From assembly GCA_023395255.1 (NCBI GenBank), contig JAEWZN010000011.1:186001-250000 (forward strand): a stretch of 64,000 nucleotides of DNA, given 5' to 3'. Positions 50,163 to 59,180 of this stretch are shown one piece after another. Within the stretch, counting starts at the first letter, position 1; each line of letters opens with the position of its first letter. The position numbers were made by a program, and so were the translations under genes. Origin of the DNA: Deferribacteres bacterium. GTDB lineage: Bacteria > Chrysiogenota > Deferribacteres > Deferribacterales > Geovibrionaceae. The notes below the pieces were generated by a model. The model worked only from the letters and a program-made list of their open reading frames with translations, had not been told where the DNA came from and did no database searches.

Positions 50163-52082
50163 ATGATAAAACAAAAAAATATGCAGGCACTCAAAGAACG
50201 CCGCCCCGAACTTTACAACCTTGTGATGAACACTTCCCAGTCATCTAAATACAAACTGATACATTCCGAGCACCAGAAACGCTATCCCAACCTTATATTC
50301 AGTGAAAAAGGGATGATTTTCTATGACAACAAGGACCCTCTGGCAGGCTCCAGAAAACTCATAGCCGACAAAAGGATAAATGTGCCTAACCTTGCTGTTT
50401 TTCTCGGCATGGGGCTTTTGTACAACCTGATGAACTATATGGACATGTTCGCAGCGCAGCCGGACTCCTGCTTAATTGTGATAGAGAAAGACCCGGAGCT
50501 TTTTGCGCTTGTTATAGAGTACATTGACTTTGAAAAATACATCCGCGATGAGCGCGTCTATCTTGTTATAGGAAAGAGGCCGGAGGAGCTTTACCCTATA
50601 ATGAACTCGCTGATGAACATCGGCAGCAACAAGTTTTTCGCAAAAGCAATAAACTATATAGAAGAGCCTGTGGCATTTGTTTCCGCAAAGGACTACTACC
50701 TCGGCGCAGTACGCACAATGAATGATGCGGTTAAAGAAGTAATGCTTTTTTACGGAAACGACCCTCTCGATTCACTCATAGGTATTGACCACACCTTCGT
50801 AAATATCAAAGAAATAATAGAATATCCTGGCATTGACGACCTTGCGGGAAAATTCAGCGGAAGGCCGGGCATTGTAGTCGCCACGGGGCCGTCGCTTAAC
50901 AAAAATATTCATCTTCTGGACGGACTTTATGACAAGGCAGTCATCTGCGCGGTGGATGCATCTGTCCGGGTAATGAAAAAACACGGATTCAAACCCCATC
51001 TCACCACATCACTGGAAAGGGTTGAGGCTACCAGCAGGCTGTTTGAAGGCCTCAGCGAAGAGGATGTGAAGGATGTGTTCCTTGCCGCCTGCCCGGTAAT
51101 TCACCCGCTGACCTATGAAAACTTCAAAGGGGACCGGATAGTTGTTTACAGGAACTTCTCCACATTTGAATGGCTTAATATACCGAAGGGAACGCTGAAT
51201 ATTGGCCCATCATCCGCAAATATGGCATTTAAAGTTCTGGAGCACCTCGGCTGTAACCCGATTATTCTCATCGGGCAGGATCTCGCCTTCGGCGAGGACG
51301 ATATAACCCATGCCACGGGCAGCACATATGGAGAGAAGGAGCAGCAGTACCTCACCCAGAGAAAGAATCTTATGGTGGAAGGAAACTATATTCCCCAGAT
51401 AAAGACCACAAATGTGTGGGATGCTTTCCGTAAGTTCTACATGAAGGACATAGCCGGATTCAAAGGCAAGGTCATAAACGCCACAGAGGGCGGAGCCAAA
51501 ATTCACGGCGCTGAGCTTATGACCTTTGCAGAGGCCATAGACAGGCATATAAAGGATGTTCAGCCTGCCGATATACCATCACTGATCAGAGGATTTCTCC
51601 ACAAGCCCGATAAGGCTGAGGCTACGGGCTACTATGAAAAAACACTCGCCAAGGTTCAGGAAAGTATAGACTACTGTGAAAGCGCCATGAAGAGATTCTA
51701 CGACGGCTATTTATTATGTGTGGAATATAAGGAAAAAATCGCCGAACCCTATAAAGAGAGCGGAGTCTACGACAGCGAGAAGGGATTTCCCCTCATCAAA
51801 CAGACGGAATCGCTGAACTCAATATTCTCCGAAAAACAGTTCTTTTACATACTCATGCACTATGTGCAGGCATATTACATCAGGGCTATGGTGGAGATTC
51901 AGGGCATTCGGGCGAACCATGACAAGGCGGAGGATAAAAACAACGCAATCATGATTATTATGAAGGATATGCTGGCTGTTATGGTGGAGCTGATCAAAAA
52001 GATGCTGAGCATGCTTTATGTTCTTAAGGCTCTCCTTGAATCCAACCTGAAAAAGATGAAGGAAGAAAACGGGGAGGCATAA
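50163..52082 (+). CDS. Maf-type motility-associated glycosyltransferase (DUF115)
   Basis: This 639-residue cytoplasmic protein belongs to the Maf/DUF115 family, which transfers nonulosonic acids such as pseudaminic acid to flagellin Ser/Thr before export. The central GT-A-like DUF115 domain (about 215-400) has the motifs GRPGIVVATGPSLNKNI, VDASVRVMKKHGFKPHLTTSLER and NPIILIGQDLAFGEDDITHATGS. The C-terminal 170 residues are helical. GGGGGT lies 7 nt before the ATG at 50163. Its position between flagellin and pse genes supports the role. A GGGAGG/CCTCCC hairpin overlaps its stop codon. Confidence 0.92.
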   Translation: MIKQKNMQALKERRPELYNLVMNTSQSSKYKLIHSEHQKRYPNLIFSEKGMIFYDNKDPLAGSRKLIADKRINVPNLAVFLGMGLLYNLMNYMDMFAAQPDSCLIVIEKDPELFALVIEYIDFEKYIRDERVYLVIGKRPEELYPIMNSLMNIGSNKFFAKAINYIEEPVAFVSAKDYYLGAVRTMNDAVKEVMLFYGNDPLDSLIGIDHTFVNIKEIIEYPGIDDLAGKFSGRPGIVVATGPSLNKNIHLLDGLYDKAVICAVDASVRVMKKHGFKPHLTTSLERVEATSRLFEGLSEEDVKDVFLAACPVIHPLTYENFKGDRIVVYRNFSTFEWLNIPKGTLNIGPSSANMAFKVLEHLGCNPIILIGQDLAFGEDDITHATGSTYGEKEQQYLTQRKNLMVEGNYIPQIKTTNVWDAFRKFYMKDIAGFKGKVINATEGGAKIHGAELMTFAEAIDRHIKDVQPADIPSLIRGFLHKPDKAEATGYYEKTLAKVQESIDYCESAMKRFYDGYLLCVEYKEKIAEPYKESGVYDSEKGFPLIKQTESLNSIFSEKQFFYILMHYVQAYYIRAMVEIQGIRANHDKAEDKNNAIMIIMKDMLAVMVELIKKMLSMLYVLKALLESNLKKMKEENGEA

Positions 52083-52093
52083 ACCTCCCTCTA

Positions 52094-53095
52094 TCAGTCC
52101 ACTATGCCTATTTTCGCAGTCCACTCACTGAGTTCCTCAACGGAGAGGAAATGCACATTGGTGTCTGACTTGTAGAAAAACTCAGACTGAACTCTCTTTC
52201 CGCCTTCGGTGAAGTGCCTTTCCAGCGACCACCATGAATAGTTGGGATATATAATGTAGTAGTTTCCGTATTCGTAAGTCATGGGAGCGTCCTCAACGGT
52301 TATCATCTCCTCATGCATCTTCTCCCCTTCGCGTATGCCGATCTCCTTAAGCTGAGCGCCGGGCAGCATAGCCTTCGCCAGATCAGTGACATTGAAAGAG
52401 GGGATCTTAGCCACATAAACCTCGCCCCCCTTCGCCTCTTCTATTCCGCGCATAACCATCTGCACCCCTTCTTCAAGGGTGATCCAGAAGCGGGTCATAC
52501 GGAAGTCAGTTATGGGAAGGGTCTTTTCGCCGCTCTCTATGAGCTTTTTGAAAAAGGGGATAACCGAGCCGCGGCTGCCAGCTACATTTCCGTAGCGCAC
52601 AACGCTGAACTTGGTTTTTTTTGAGCCCGCATAAGCGTTGGCTGATGTAAACAGTTTGTCAGACACAAGCTTGGTCGCTCCGTAAAGGTTGACCGGGTGG
52701 ACAGCCTTGTCCGTGGAAAGAGCAATAACTTTCTCCACGCCTCTGTCTATGGCGGCATCAATAACGTTTTCTGCTCCGGTTATATTGGTTTTTATTGCTT
52801 CCATGGGGTTATATTCGGCAGCGGGAACCTGTTTCAGTGCGGCAGCATGAACAACAATATCCACACCGTCAAAGGCACGGTACATCCTTTCCCTGTCCCG
52901 CACATCGCCTATGAAAAAGCGCATTTTGGACAGATGCGCGGCAAAATCCCCCTGCATGACATACTGTTTATACTCGTCTCTGGAATATACAATAACCTTT
53001 CTGGGACTATGGTTTTCGAGAATATACCTTATAAACTTTTTGCCGAAGGAACCTGTTCCTCCGGTTACAAGAACCGTTTTGCCGTCAATATTCAT
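52094..53095 (-). CDS. pseB: UDP-GlcNAc 4,6-dehydratase (inverting), PseB
   Basis: First enzyme of CMP-pseudaminic acid synthesis: dehydration and C5 inversion of UDP-GlcNAc. The 333-residue short-chain dehydrogenase has GGTGSFGKK (12-20) for NADP, STDKAVHPVNLYGATK containing the catalytic YxxxK (near 130-145), and the FlaA1-type segments HAAALKQVPAAEYNP and RYGNVAGSRGSVIPFF. It is the last gene of the pse operon, 60 nt after pseI, and ends 12 nt from the convergent maf stop. Confidence 0.95.
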   Translation of the reverse strand: MNIDGKTVLVTGGTGSFGKKFIRYILENHSPRKVIVYSRDEYKQYVMQGDFAAHLSKMRFFIGDVRDRERMYRAFDGVDIVVHAAALKQVPAAEYNPMEAIKTNITGAENVIDAAIDRGVEKVIALSTDKAVHPVNLYGATKLVSDKLFTSANAYAGSKKTKFSVVRYGNVAGSRGSVIPFFKKLIESGEKTLPITDFRMTRFWITLEEGVQMVMRGIEEAKGGEVYVAKIPSFNVTDLAKAMLPGAQLKEIGIREGEKMHEEMITVEDAPMTYEYGNYYIIYPNYSWWSLERHFTEGGKRVQSEFFYKSDTNVHFLSVEELSEWTAKIGIVD

Positions 53096-53155
53096 AATCT
53101 CTCCGGTGAGAAAAATTTACCTTACGCCTGTAATTTAGCAAATAATATTCCACGC

Positions 53156-54211
53156 CTACCCGGTAAAAAGGTCAAATGATGCGGGAGTGCCTTTTTTGAT
53201 GTCCTTTGCAGCTTTTTTCCCCAAAAGCTCTTTGTAGTGCTTAGTGTGCAGCCCGTTTGAAGGTCTGACGGAACGGAGGTTCCGTGGGGTGATCTCCTCA
53301 CCCTTTTTCACATCCTCCGCGATAAAGAGTGAGCGGGAGAAAATACGGTTTTTTTCCGCCTTCTCCGTAAGCACGTAATCCGCCCTGCCAAGGGAGGCCT
53401 CAGCGGTGCGCACATCCTTCACCATCTTCTTAAACTCTTGAGGCTCCATGGAAAAAGCCGCGTCAGGCCCTCCGAGTTTTCTGTCCAGTATGAAGTGCTT
53501 CTCTATCACCTTAGCGCCGAGGCTCACTGATACCACAGGCACAAGGGAACCCTCCGAGTGGTCGCTGACACCTGCTATGACACCAAAACGGGAAGCCATA
53601 TCCGGCATGGTGAGCAGGTTGGCCTCTTCAGGCTTTGCGGGGTATGCGCTGGTGCATTTCAGCAGTATTATCTGCTCATTGCCCGCATTGCGCACCGTAT
53701 TGACAGCAAGCTCTATGTCATCCAGATGGGCTATCCCCGTGGAGATTAAGACAGGCTTGCCTTTTGAAGCCACATATTCCAGAAGAGGTATATCATTTAT
53801 TTCAAAAGAGGCGATTTTATACGCCGGAACATCCATCTTCTCCAGAAAATCCACCGCGGTAAAGTCAAACGGGCTGGAGAAGCACACCATCCCCAGTTCA
53901 TCCGCAAGCTTTTTCAGCTTCGGCTGCCATTCCCAAGGGGTGTAAGCCTCCCCGTAGAGTTCGTAGAAGGTTTTCGAGTCCCACAGTGTTCCGTGGGATA
54001 TGCGGAAAATATCATCAGAGCACTTAAGGGTTATGGTATCCGGCGTGTAGGTTTGGAGCTTAACCGCATCCGCACCGGCTTCCCTGATCGCTATGATTGT
54101 TTTTTCCGCAAGAGCATAGTTCTGGAGGTGGTTGCAGGAGAGCTCCGCTATGATAAAAGCCGGGCTGTCCTCCGATATTGTGTGTCCGCCTATGTTTACA
54201 GCCTTGTTCAT
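53156..54211 (-). CDS. pseI: Pseudaminic acid synthase, PseI
   Basis: PseI condenses the 6-deoxy sugar with phosphoenolpyruvate to form pseudaminic acid. The 351-residue protein has a NeuB-like TIM barrel (AELSCNHLQNYALAEKTI, DAVKLQTYTPDTITL, SSPFDFTAVDFLE, HSEGSLVPVVSVSLGAKVIEKHFILDR) and a C-terminal SAF antifreeze-like domain (about 285-350). The FYELYGEAYTPWEWQ segment is typical of PseI rather than NeuB or LegI. It overlaps the upstream formyltransferase gene by 4 nt. Confidence 0.95.
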   Translation of the reverse strand: MNKAVNIGGHTISEDSPAFIIAELSCNHLQNYALAEKTIIAIREAGADAVKLQTYTPDTITLKCSDDIFRISHGTLWDSKTFYELYGEAYTPWEWQPKLKKLADELGMVCFSSPFDFTAVDFLEKMDVPAYKIASFEINDIPLLEYVASKGKPVLISTGIAHLDDIELAVNTVRNAGNEQIILLKCTSAYPAKPEEANLLTMPDMASRFGVIAGVSDHSEGSLVPVVSVSLGAKVIEKHFILDRKLGGPDAAFSMEPQEFKKMVKDVRTAEASLGRADYVLTEKAEKNRIFSRSLFIAEDVKKGEEITPRNLRSVRPSNGLHTKHYKELLGKKAAKDIKKGTPASFDLFTG

Positions 54212-54798
54212 TTTATCTCCGCACAGAGTCTCTTAAACTCTTTCACAGGGATTGTGTACCCATGCTCAGCTATTATATGCCTGTATTTATCAAGGTCTGC
54301 TGATTTATGGCAGGAGCCGCCCTTTTTCTGTCTGGCGGGGATGATCCTTTTTTCCCGCAGGTATTTCCAGTTTGCTCTGAACATATCCAGCATGGCCTCA
54401 TGCAGCTTTTCGTATGAGCTGGCAAGGGTCTCCTCCGCCTCGTTGAACACCAGCTCCTCCTGAACAAGGATTTCGCCCGTGTCCAGCCCTGCGTCTATTT
54501 TATGTATGGTCACACCCTTCGGGGTGTTTTCCAGAAAGCTCCATATATTGGGGTCTGCCCCCTTGTTCCACGGCAGGTAAGAGATATGCAGGTTTATGAT
54601 CCCGCCGTTCATGGCGCTGATCACATCCTCCCCGATTATGTATCTGTAGCTGTAGCTCACTATGAGATCAGGCTGTACCCTTTCCAGCATGTGGAGATCG
54701 ATCTTTTCGCTGATCACCTCCACATCCTCGCCTGTTTCCCTGAGCCAGTCTATAAGCGGTCTTGAAACCTCATTATTTGTAAGAACGGCAACCTTCAC
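54208..54798 (-). CDS. Sugar N-formyltransferase-like enzyme in the PseH position
   Basis: This 196-residue protein has the methionyl-tRNA formyltransferase-type fold. The motif NLHISYLPWNKGADPNIW contains the catalytic His and the HxSxLPxxxG pattern, and the catalytic Asp lies in IDAGLDTGEIL. Sugar N-formyltransferases use N10-formyltetrahydrofolate. It occupies the place where pse operons normally encode the PseH N-acetyltransferase, overlapping both pseG and pseI by 4 nt. I infer that it formylates the C4 amine of the PseC product, which becomes N7 in the nonulosonic acid. Similar enzymes have been called PseJ in pathways to Pse5Ac7Fo. The family is sure, the substrate is inferred. Confidence 0.82.
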   Translation of the reverse strand: MKVAVLTNNEVSRPLIDWLRETGEDVEVISEKIDLHMLERVQPDLIVSYSYRYIIGEDVISAMNGGIINLHISYLPWNKGADPNIWSFLENTPKGVTIHKIDAGLDTGEILVQEELVFNEAEETLASSYEKLHEAMLDMFRANWKYLREKRIIPARQKKGGSCHKSADLDKYRHIIAEHGYTIPVKEFKRLCAEIK

Positions 54799-55736
54799 TG
54801 CGTCACCTCCGCAATCATACTGACCACCCTGCGCACCCCCTGCCCGTCTACATAAAGAGGACCGAGGCCCGACATAGCGCGGTTTTTGTCCGTATTTTGT
54901 ATATCCGTGAGTGCCCGTTTCATAATTTTATCAAAATTTTTATTAGCGTAAAAGCCCGCTGATAAAGCGAAGCCTGTTTTCTCCCAGTTTTCCAGATTGA
55001 CCTTCTGGTTTTCGGCAAACCCGAACAGGACAGAAGGAACCGCAGTGCGCGCCAGCTCGTATGAGGTCTGCCCTGCTGCTGAAACAGCAAACAGCCGCGC
55101 GGACATCAAGTCCGCCATTTCTGCGGCGCTGAGACCGAAAAATGCATGGACGCGGAGTGAATCCACAGGCTTACTTCCGCTTATAATAAATATATCCCCG
55201 TCTGTATTATCAAGGAGTAATCTGCATATATGAGCGGAAATTTCCTCTGCTCCGGAGCCGCCCGCGCTTAAGAATATTCCGCTTCTGTTCTCACCGTAGT
55301 CGTCAAAATCCCAGAATGGCCTGCGGAGCATGGCGTATCTGCTTCCTGCAAGGATCATCTGGGACGGCTTGCCCACATACGGAAGCTTTTCCGCATAAAC
55401 AGAGCCGTTGAGCACTATCCCTTCCGGGTAATCAAGCCGCATGCAGTCGTCAATAAATACGCACAATGCACCGTATGAGGCGATTTTATTAAGCTGCTCC
55501 TCCGTAGTGAGGTATGAATCCACAATGCAGACATCATAGCCCTTGCAAAGGCTTACATCCTTTATCCAGTCGGTTATGACGGAATCTTCACCCGCTATGC
55601 CTCTGTCGCATTCACCCTGAATGAACAGATCCGCATCGATGCCATTTTCCGCGAAGCCTTCTTTCAGCGCGCGGCATCTGCCGTAGTGGCCGTAGCCTAT
55701 CCCTTTTCCTGCGGAGGTAAAGATTCCTGTTTTCAA
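54795..55736 (-). CDS. pseG: UDP-sugar hydrolase, PseG
   Basis: PseG removes UDP from the diamino sugar in pseudaminic acid synthesis. This GT-B-like protein of 313 residues has GIGYGHYGRCRALKEGF (11-27) with the catalytic His, VDSYLT near 70 and FIDDCMR near 92. The nucleotide-binding SAGGSGAEE near 160 and SAAGQTSYELA near 218 follow. It overlaps pseF and the formyltransferase gene by 4 nt each, indicating tight translational coupling. Confidence 0.92.
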   Translation of the reverse strand: MKTGIFTSAGKGIGYGHYGRCRALKEGFAENGIDADLFIQGECDRGIAGEDSVITDWIKDVSLCKGYDVCIVDSYLTTEEQLNKIASYGALCVFIDDCMRLDYPEGIVLNGSVYAEKLPYVGKPSQMILAGSRYAMLRRPFWDFDDYGENRSGIFLSAGGSGAEEISAHICRLLLDNTDGDIFIISGSKPVDSLRVHAFFGLSAAEMADLMSARLFAVSAAGQTSYELARTAVPSVLFGFAENQKVNLENWEKTGFALSAGFYANKNFDKIMKRALTDIQNTDKNRAMSGLGPLYVDGQGVRRVVSMIAEVTQ

Positions 55737-56551
55737 TTTATCTCTCTTTTAATGACAGCCGCCGCCCTGAACATATCCTGCTTTTCAAGGAGCCTGACCG
55801 CGGCTTCCAGTTCTTCCTTCTCACCTGAGAAAACCGCCTTCTGCACAACAGGCTTTGTGATATATGAGAGCCACGGCTTCTCAGCAAAGAGCTCCTCAAG
55901 CTCCCGGAGCCCGAAATCATCCCCAAGAAACTCGAAAACCGCTGTCAGAAGGGCGTAGTCCTCCGGTGTGTCCAGAGTTACCCTTATGTCTGATGTATTT
56001 TTATCCTGAACAAGCTGTACAGTCTTAAATATGCCTGATTTATACAGATAGGGTGTCACATGCTCACGGTACTGTTTAAGTTCCGCCTCTTTATACGCCT
56101 TTTCAAGAGCCTCAAAGGTGAACACCTCCGCATCCAGCCCGTGGGGGTAAGAGCGGGTTACGGTGTTTGAAACATAATCCGCCCGGCTTCCGATGAACTT
56201 CCTTACCATATCGCCCAACACTTCGGGGTCATGGCACGGGCAGTCTGAGGTTATGCGCATAACAGCCTCCAGCCCTGCCGCCTTTGCCGCGAGATAGTAG
56301 CGTTCCAGAACATCATCCTCACTCCCGCGGAAGGAGCGGACTCCAAGCCTTGCAGCTTCGTTCACCACCATGAGGTCAGCCTCTTCGGTGGTGGTTGCCA
56401 CTATTACTTCCGATGCTTCTTTAACCATAAGGCAGCGGCGCACAACATGCTCAAGGGCTGTTCTGCCGCCTTTTTCGGGCAGCTTTTTAAGTATTTTGCC
56501 GGGCAGCCTGCTTGAGCCCATGCGCGCCTGAATTATTATCCCAAGACGCAT
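55733..56551 (-). CDS. pseF: CMP-sugar cytidylyltransferase in the PseF position (SpsF-like)
   Basis: This 272-residue nucleotidyltransferase begins with IIQARMGSSRLPGKILK (residues 6-22), the CTP-binding signature of the SpsF-like cytidylyltransferase group rather than the ARGGSKRI pattern of classical PseF/NeuA. Further family blocks are FRGSEDDVLERYY and RITSDCPCHDP. From its place in the operon it should activate the nonulosonic acid as CMP sugar for the Maf transferase. It overlaps pseC by 16 nt and pseG by 4 nt. Function in the pathway is inferred from context. Confidence 0.85.
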   Translation of the reverse strand: MRLGIIIQARMGSSRLPGKILKKLPEKGGRTALEHVVRRCLMVKEASEVIVATTTEEADLMVVNEAARLGVRSFRGSEDDVLERYYLAAKAAGLEAVMRITSDCPCHDPEVLGDMVRKFIGSRADYVSNTVTRSYPHGLDAEVFTFEALEKAYKEAELKQYREHVTPYLYKSGIFKTVQLVQDKNTSDIRVTLDTPEDYALLTAVFEFLGDDFGLRELEELFAEKPWLSYITKPVVQKAVFSGEKEELEAAVRLLEKQDMFRAAAVIKREIN

Positions 56552-57684
56552 TTCAGCGCCTCCCTGACAGATTCTGTTACATAGTCCTGCTCTTCATCCG
56601 TGAGTGACGGAAACATGGGGATGCTGAGTTCTGATTTATAGAATTTTTCCGCCTCCGGCAGAGTGAAATTGTCAAATCCGTTCGCCCTGTAGTACGGATG
56701 CATATACACCGGCAGATAATGTACCTGAGCATGTACCCCCTTTTCCCGGAGCAGGTCGTAAACCTCTTTACGCCCATGCTCTATACGGAGCGGATAAAGG
56801 TGGTACGCGTTCTGTCTGCCTTCCCTGTGAGGAGGGGTTTTCACCCCTTTAACATCACTGAAAACGGCATCGTATTTTGCTGCCATGAGTCTGCGTTTCC
56901 CCAAAGAGCTTTCGGCTCTTGAAAGCTGGCTTATTCCCAGTGCGCACTGAATATCCGTCATGCGGTAGTTGTAGCCCAGTTCCTGCATCTCGTGATACCA
57001 GCCGCCGTGGGGTTCGTTTATCAGATTATCCCTTGTGATTCCGTGGCTGCGGAAGCGAAGGAGCGTGTCACGCAGGTTTTTATTATTAGTGAGAACGGCT
57101 CCCCCCTCACCGGTTGCAACATGCTTTACCGGGTGGAAGCTGAAAACCGCCATATCCGAATAAGCGCAGTTTCCTATTCTTTCACCTTTGTACACCGCGC
57201 CAAGAGCATGGCATGCGTCCTCAATCACCATGAGTTTTTTTTCATCTGCTATGGCGCGTATCTCAGCCATATCAGCAGGCATGCCGGAGTAATGGACAGG
57301 GGCGATGAGTTTAACTGATTTATTGATAAGAGCGGGGATTCGGTCTGAATCGATATTGCCTGTGTCAGGCTCTATATCGCAGAATACAGGGGAAGCGCCG
57401 AGGTAAAGCCCTGCGTTTGCTGTTGCTGCGAATGTCATGGGGGAGGTGATGAAGCTGTCGCCTTTTCTCAGCCCTGCGGCGTAATACGCGCCGTGAAGAG
57501 CGGCTGTTCCGTTGGCAAAAGCCACAGCGAACTTTGCACCGCAGTATGATGCAAGCTTTTCCTCAAACTCGGCAACTTTCGGCCCCTGAGTGAGGTAGTC
57601 CGAGCGGAGGGTTTCCGCCACGGCTTTTATATCTTCTTCCGTGATTTCCTGTCTTCCGTAGGGGATGATTCTTTTTAGGGACAC
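56536..57684 (-). CDS. pseC: UDP-4-amino sugar aminotransferase, PseC
   Basis: PseC is a PLP enzyme of the DegT/DnrJ/EryC1 family that aminates C4 of the 4-keto sugar made by PseB. The 382-residue protein shows ANGTAALHGAYYAAGL, EDACHALGAVYKG and the PLP Lys in FSFHPVKHVATGEGGAV (near 188). The open frame runs to 57792 but its first residues are hydrophobic and lie in the promoter region. AGGTGA 5 nt before a GTG at 57684 fits best (VSLKRIIPYGRQEI). It is the first gene of the pse operon. Confidence 0.93.
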   Translation of the reverse strand: MSLKRIIPYGRQEITEEDIKAVAETLRSDYLTQGPKVAEFEEKLASYCGAKFAVAFANGTAALHGAYYAAGLRKGDSFITSPMTFAATANAGLYLGASPVFCDIEPDTGNIDSDRIPALINKSVKLIAPVHYSGMPADMAEIRAIADEKKLMVIEDACHALGAVYKGERIGNCAYSDMAVFSFHPVKHVATGEGGAVLTNNKNLRDTLLRFRSHGITRDNLINEPHGGWYHEMQELGYNYRMTDIQCALGISQLSRAESSLGKRRLMAAKYDAVFSDVKGVKTPPHREGRQNAYHLYPLRIEHGRKEVYDLLREKGVHAQVHYLPVYMHPYYRANGFDNFTLPEAEKFYKSELSIPMFPSLTDEEQDYVTESVREALKCVLG

Positions 57685-57713
57685 TGTATTCACCTGAATC
57701 TGCTTATATGATC

Positions 57714-57742
57714 TGTATAGCTTCAAGAAAGGGAAATGTCCA
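57714..57742 (-). promoter_or_regulatory. Predicted promoter of the pse operon
   Basis: On the minus strand TGGACA (57737-57742) and TATACA (57714-57719) are 17 nt apart, 30 nt before the chosen GTG start. It lies inside the longer, less likely pseC frame, which supports the shorter start. Confidence 0.65.
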
Positions 57743-57788
57743 GAGATGTAATAATTCAGAAAAAAGCAGAAACGCATAGACTGAAGAA

Positions 57789-57829
57789 CCAAGGCTCCCC
57801 TGCGGCTACACCTCCGGAGGGGAGCTTGG
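57789..57829 (-). terminator. Terminator-like hairpin after the reductase operon
   Basis: CCAAGGCTCCCC (57789-57800) pairs with GGGGAGCTTGG (57819-57829) with one bulge, and an inner CCTCCGGAGG palindrome. It lies about 35 nt beyond the cytochrome gene stop; the U tract is poor (TTGGTTCTTC). Confidence 0.65.
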
Positions 57830-57864
57830 TGTGTTTATGAAGGAGTATTACTCCGGAGAGAGCA

Positions 57865-58617
57865 TCAGTGTTTTTCTGTAGTGTCTTCCCTGTGGTAACC
57901 GTCTATCATGCCTTTGAGAAGCTGTGTCATATACCCGCCGCATGTGCAGAGGTAGAGGTGCGCTATGATGAATATCAGCGAAATTACGCCGAAAGCAAGG
58001 TGCACCCTGACCACTATCCCTTTCATTCCGGCAAGCCCCATGAACTCAGGATAAAGGGCAAGAAGGCCACTTACAGCGAGTATGGGCATAAGCAAATACA
58101 CCACACCCACGTAGGCAACCTGCTGGAGCGGGTTGAACTTGCAGGTCTCAGAGGAATGAAACGGATGCGCCTCACCTTTCATTATTCCGAAAAGATAAAA
58201 CATACCCTGCCTGATGATTCTGCCTGTGAAGCCGCTGAGCTGTATCAGATAGTGCTTTCCGTTGCCTGTAACTATGTTTATGACTATGAAGTATATCCAT
58301 ACCGCAACAAAGACCTGTCCTGCTATGTGGTGTATTTTAACCAACATGGGCGAAGGGTCGAAATGGTTTGTAAGCCCTGTGGCAAGAAGCACCGCAAACA
58401 GCAGAGCGTTAAGCCAGTGCCACACACGGACGGGAAGGCTGTAGAGATAAAGCTTATGCTCTCCCGCTGCCTCACGCTTCGGCGCTAATACCTTTCTCAG
58501 CATAAAATGCCCCGCAACACCTGCAAGCGTGAGAGCTGCAAGCACTGCAAGGATAACAAGCCACAGAGGCCAGTAATCCGGTGTGTAATTTATATCGGAA
58601 CCCCAAATATTGATCAT
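57865..58617 (-). CDS. Cytochrome b membrane subunit of the thiosulfate/polysulfide-type reductase
   Basis: This 250-residue integral membrane protein of the formate-dehydrogenase-gamma/PhsC-type cytochrome b family has an N-terminal helix (about 17-40). Four core helices follow with haem-b histidines in LPVRVWHWLNALLFAVLLATG, KIHHIAGQVFVAVW and VRVHLAFGVISLIFIIAHLYLC. It passes electrons from the quinol pool to the Fe-S subunit. It is the last gene of a three-gene operon, 11 nt after the ferredoxin-like subunit. NrfD-type anchors have no haem, so this is PhsC-like rather than PsrC-like. Confidence 0.88.
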   Translation of the reverse strand: MINIWGSDINYTPDYWPLWLVILAVLAALTLAGVAGHFMLRKVLAPKREAAGEHKLYLYSLPVRVWHWLNALLFAVLLATGLTNHFDPSPMLVKIHHIAGQVFVAVWIYFIVINIVTGNGKHYLIQLSGFTGRIIRQGMFYLFGIMKGEAHPFHSSETCKFNPLQQVAYVGVVYLLMPILAVSGLLALYPEFMGLAGMKGIVVRVHLAFGVISLIFIIAHLYLCTCGGYMTQLLKGMIDGYHREDTTEKH

Positions 58618-58628
58618 GCCTGAACTCC

Positions 58629-59174
58629 TTAGTGTATTTCTTTACGGCGGTAAACGCTGGCAAGCCCTGCCCCGCCTTTTGATTCCCTGTATGCTTCTGG
58701 GTGTTTCTCAATCCATTCTGCGGCTTCCCCGGAATCCGCCTTCACCAGAGAAAGCGCATCAGTGGGGCATACTGTCACACAAACGGGCAGTTCCCCTTTG
58801 GCGAGCCTTGATTCCGCGCAGAAGTCGCACTTATCGGGGCAGCGGGTGTCCGGATCCATATAGCGCACACTGTAAGGACAGGCGGACTGACAGTATGAAC
58901 AGGCGATGCACCTTGAATTATTGACCTTAACTATTCCCTCAGCGTCAACATACGAAGCTCCGGTGGGGCATACGCCCACGCAGGGGGCTTTTTCGCAGTG
59001 CTGGCATGAAACTCTGTAAAACTGATACCTGTCCTTGTCCTGTTTGATCTGCACCTGAACACGTCCGAACCCTGCGGGGACATCGTTCACATTGGCGCAT
59101 CCCACTGTACAGGCCTGACATCCTATGCATTTTTTTTCATCGTGAAACATCACGTAGTTAGATTTCATAATCAA
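58629..59174 (-). CDS. Four-cluster ferredoxin subunit of the molybdopterin reductase
   Basis: This 181-residue electron-transfer subunit (PhsB/PsrB/DmsB type) contains sixteen cysteines grouped for four [4Fe-4S] clusters: CIGCQACTVGC, CQHCEKAPCVGVC, CIACSYCQSAC and CPDKCDFC with CVTVCP. It links the periplasmic catalytic subunit to the membrane cytochrome. It has no export signal of its own and should travel with the Tat-dependent catalytic subunit. It lies 6 nt after the catalytic gene. Confidence 0.93.
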   Translation of the reverse strand: MIMKSNYVMFHDEKKCIGCQACTVGCANVNDVPAGFGRVQVQIKQDKDRYQFYRVSCQHCEKAPCVGVCPTGASYVDAEGIVKVNNSRCIACSYCQSACPYSVRYMDPDTRCPDKCDFCAESRLAKGELPVCVTVCPTDALSLVKADSGEAAEWIEKHPEAYRESKGGAGLASVYRRKEIH

Positions 59175-59180
59175 AACCCC

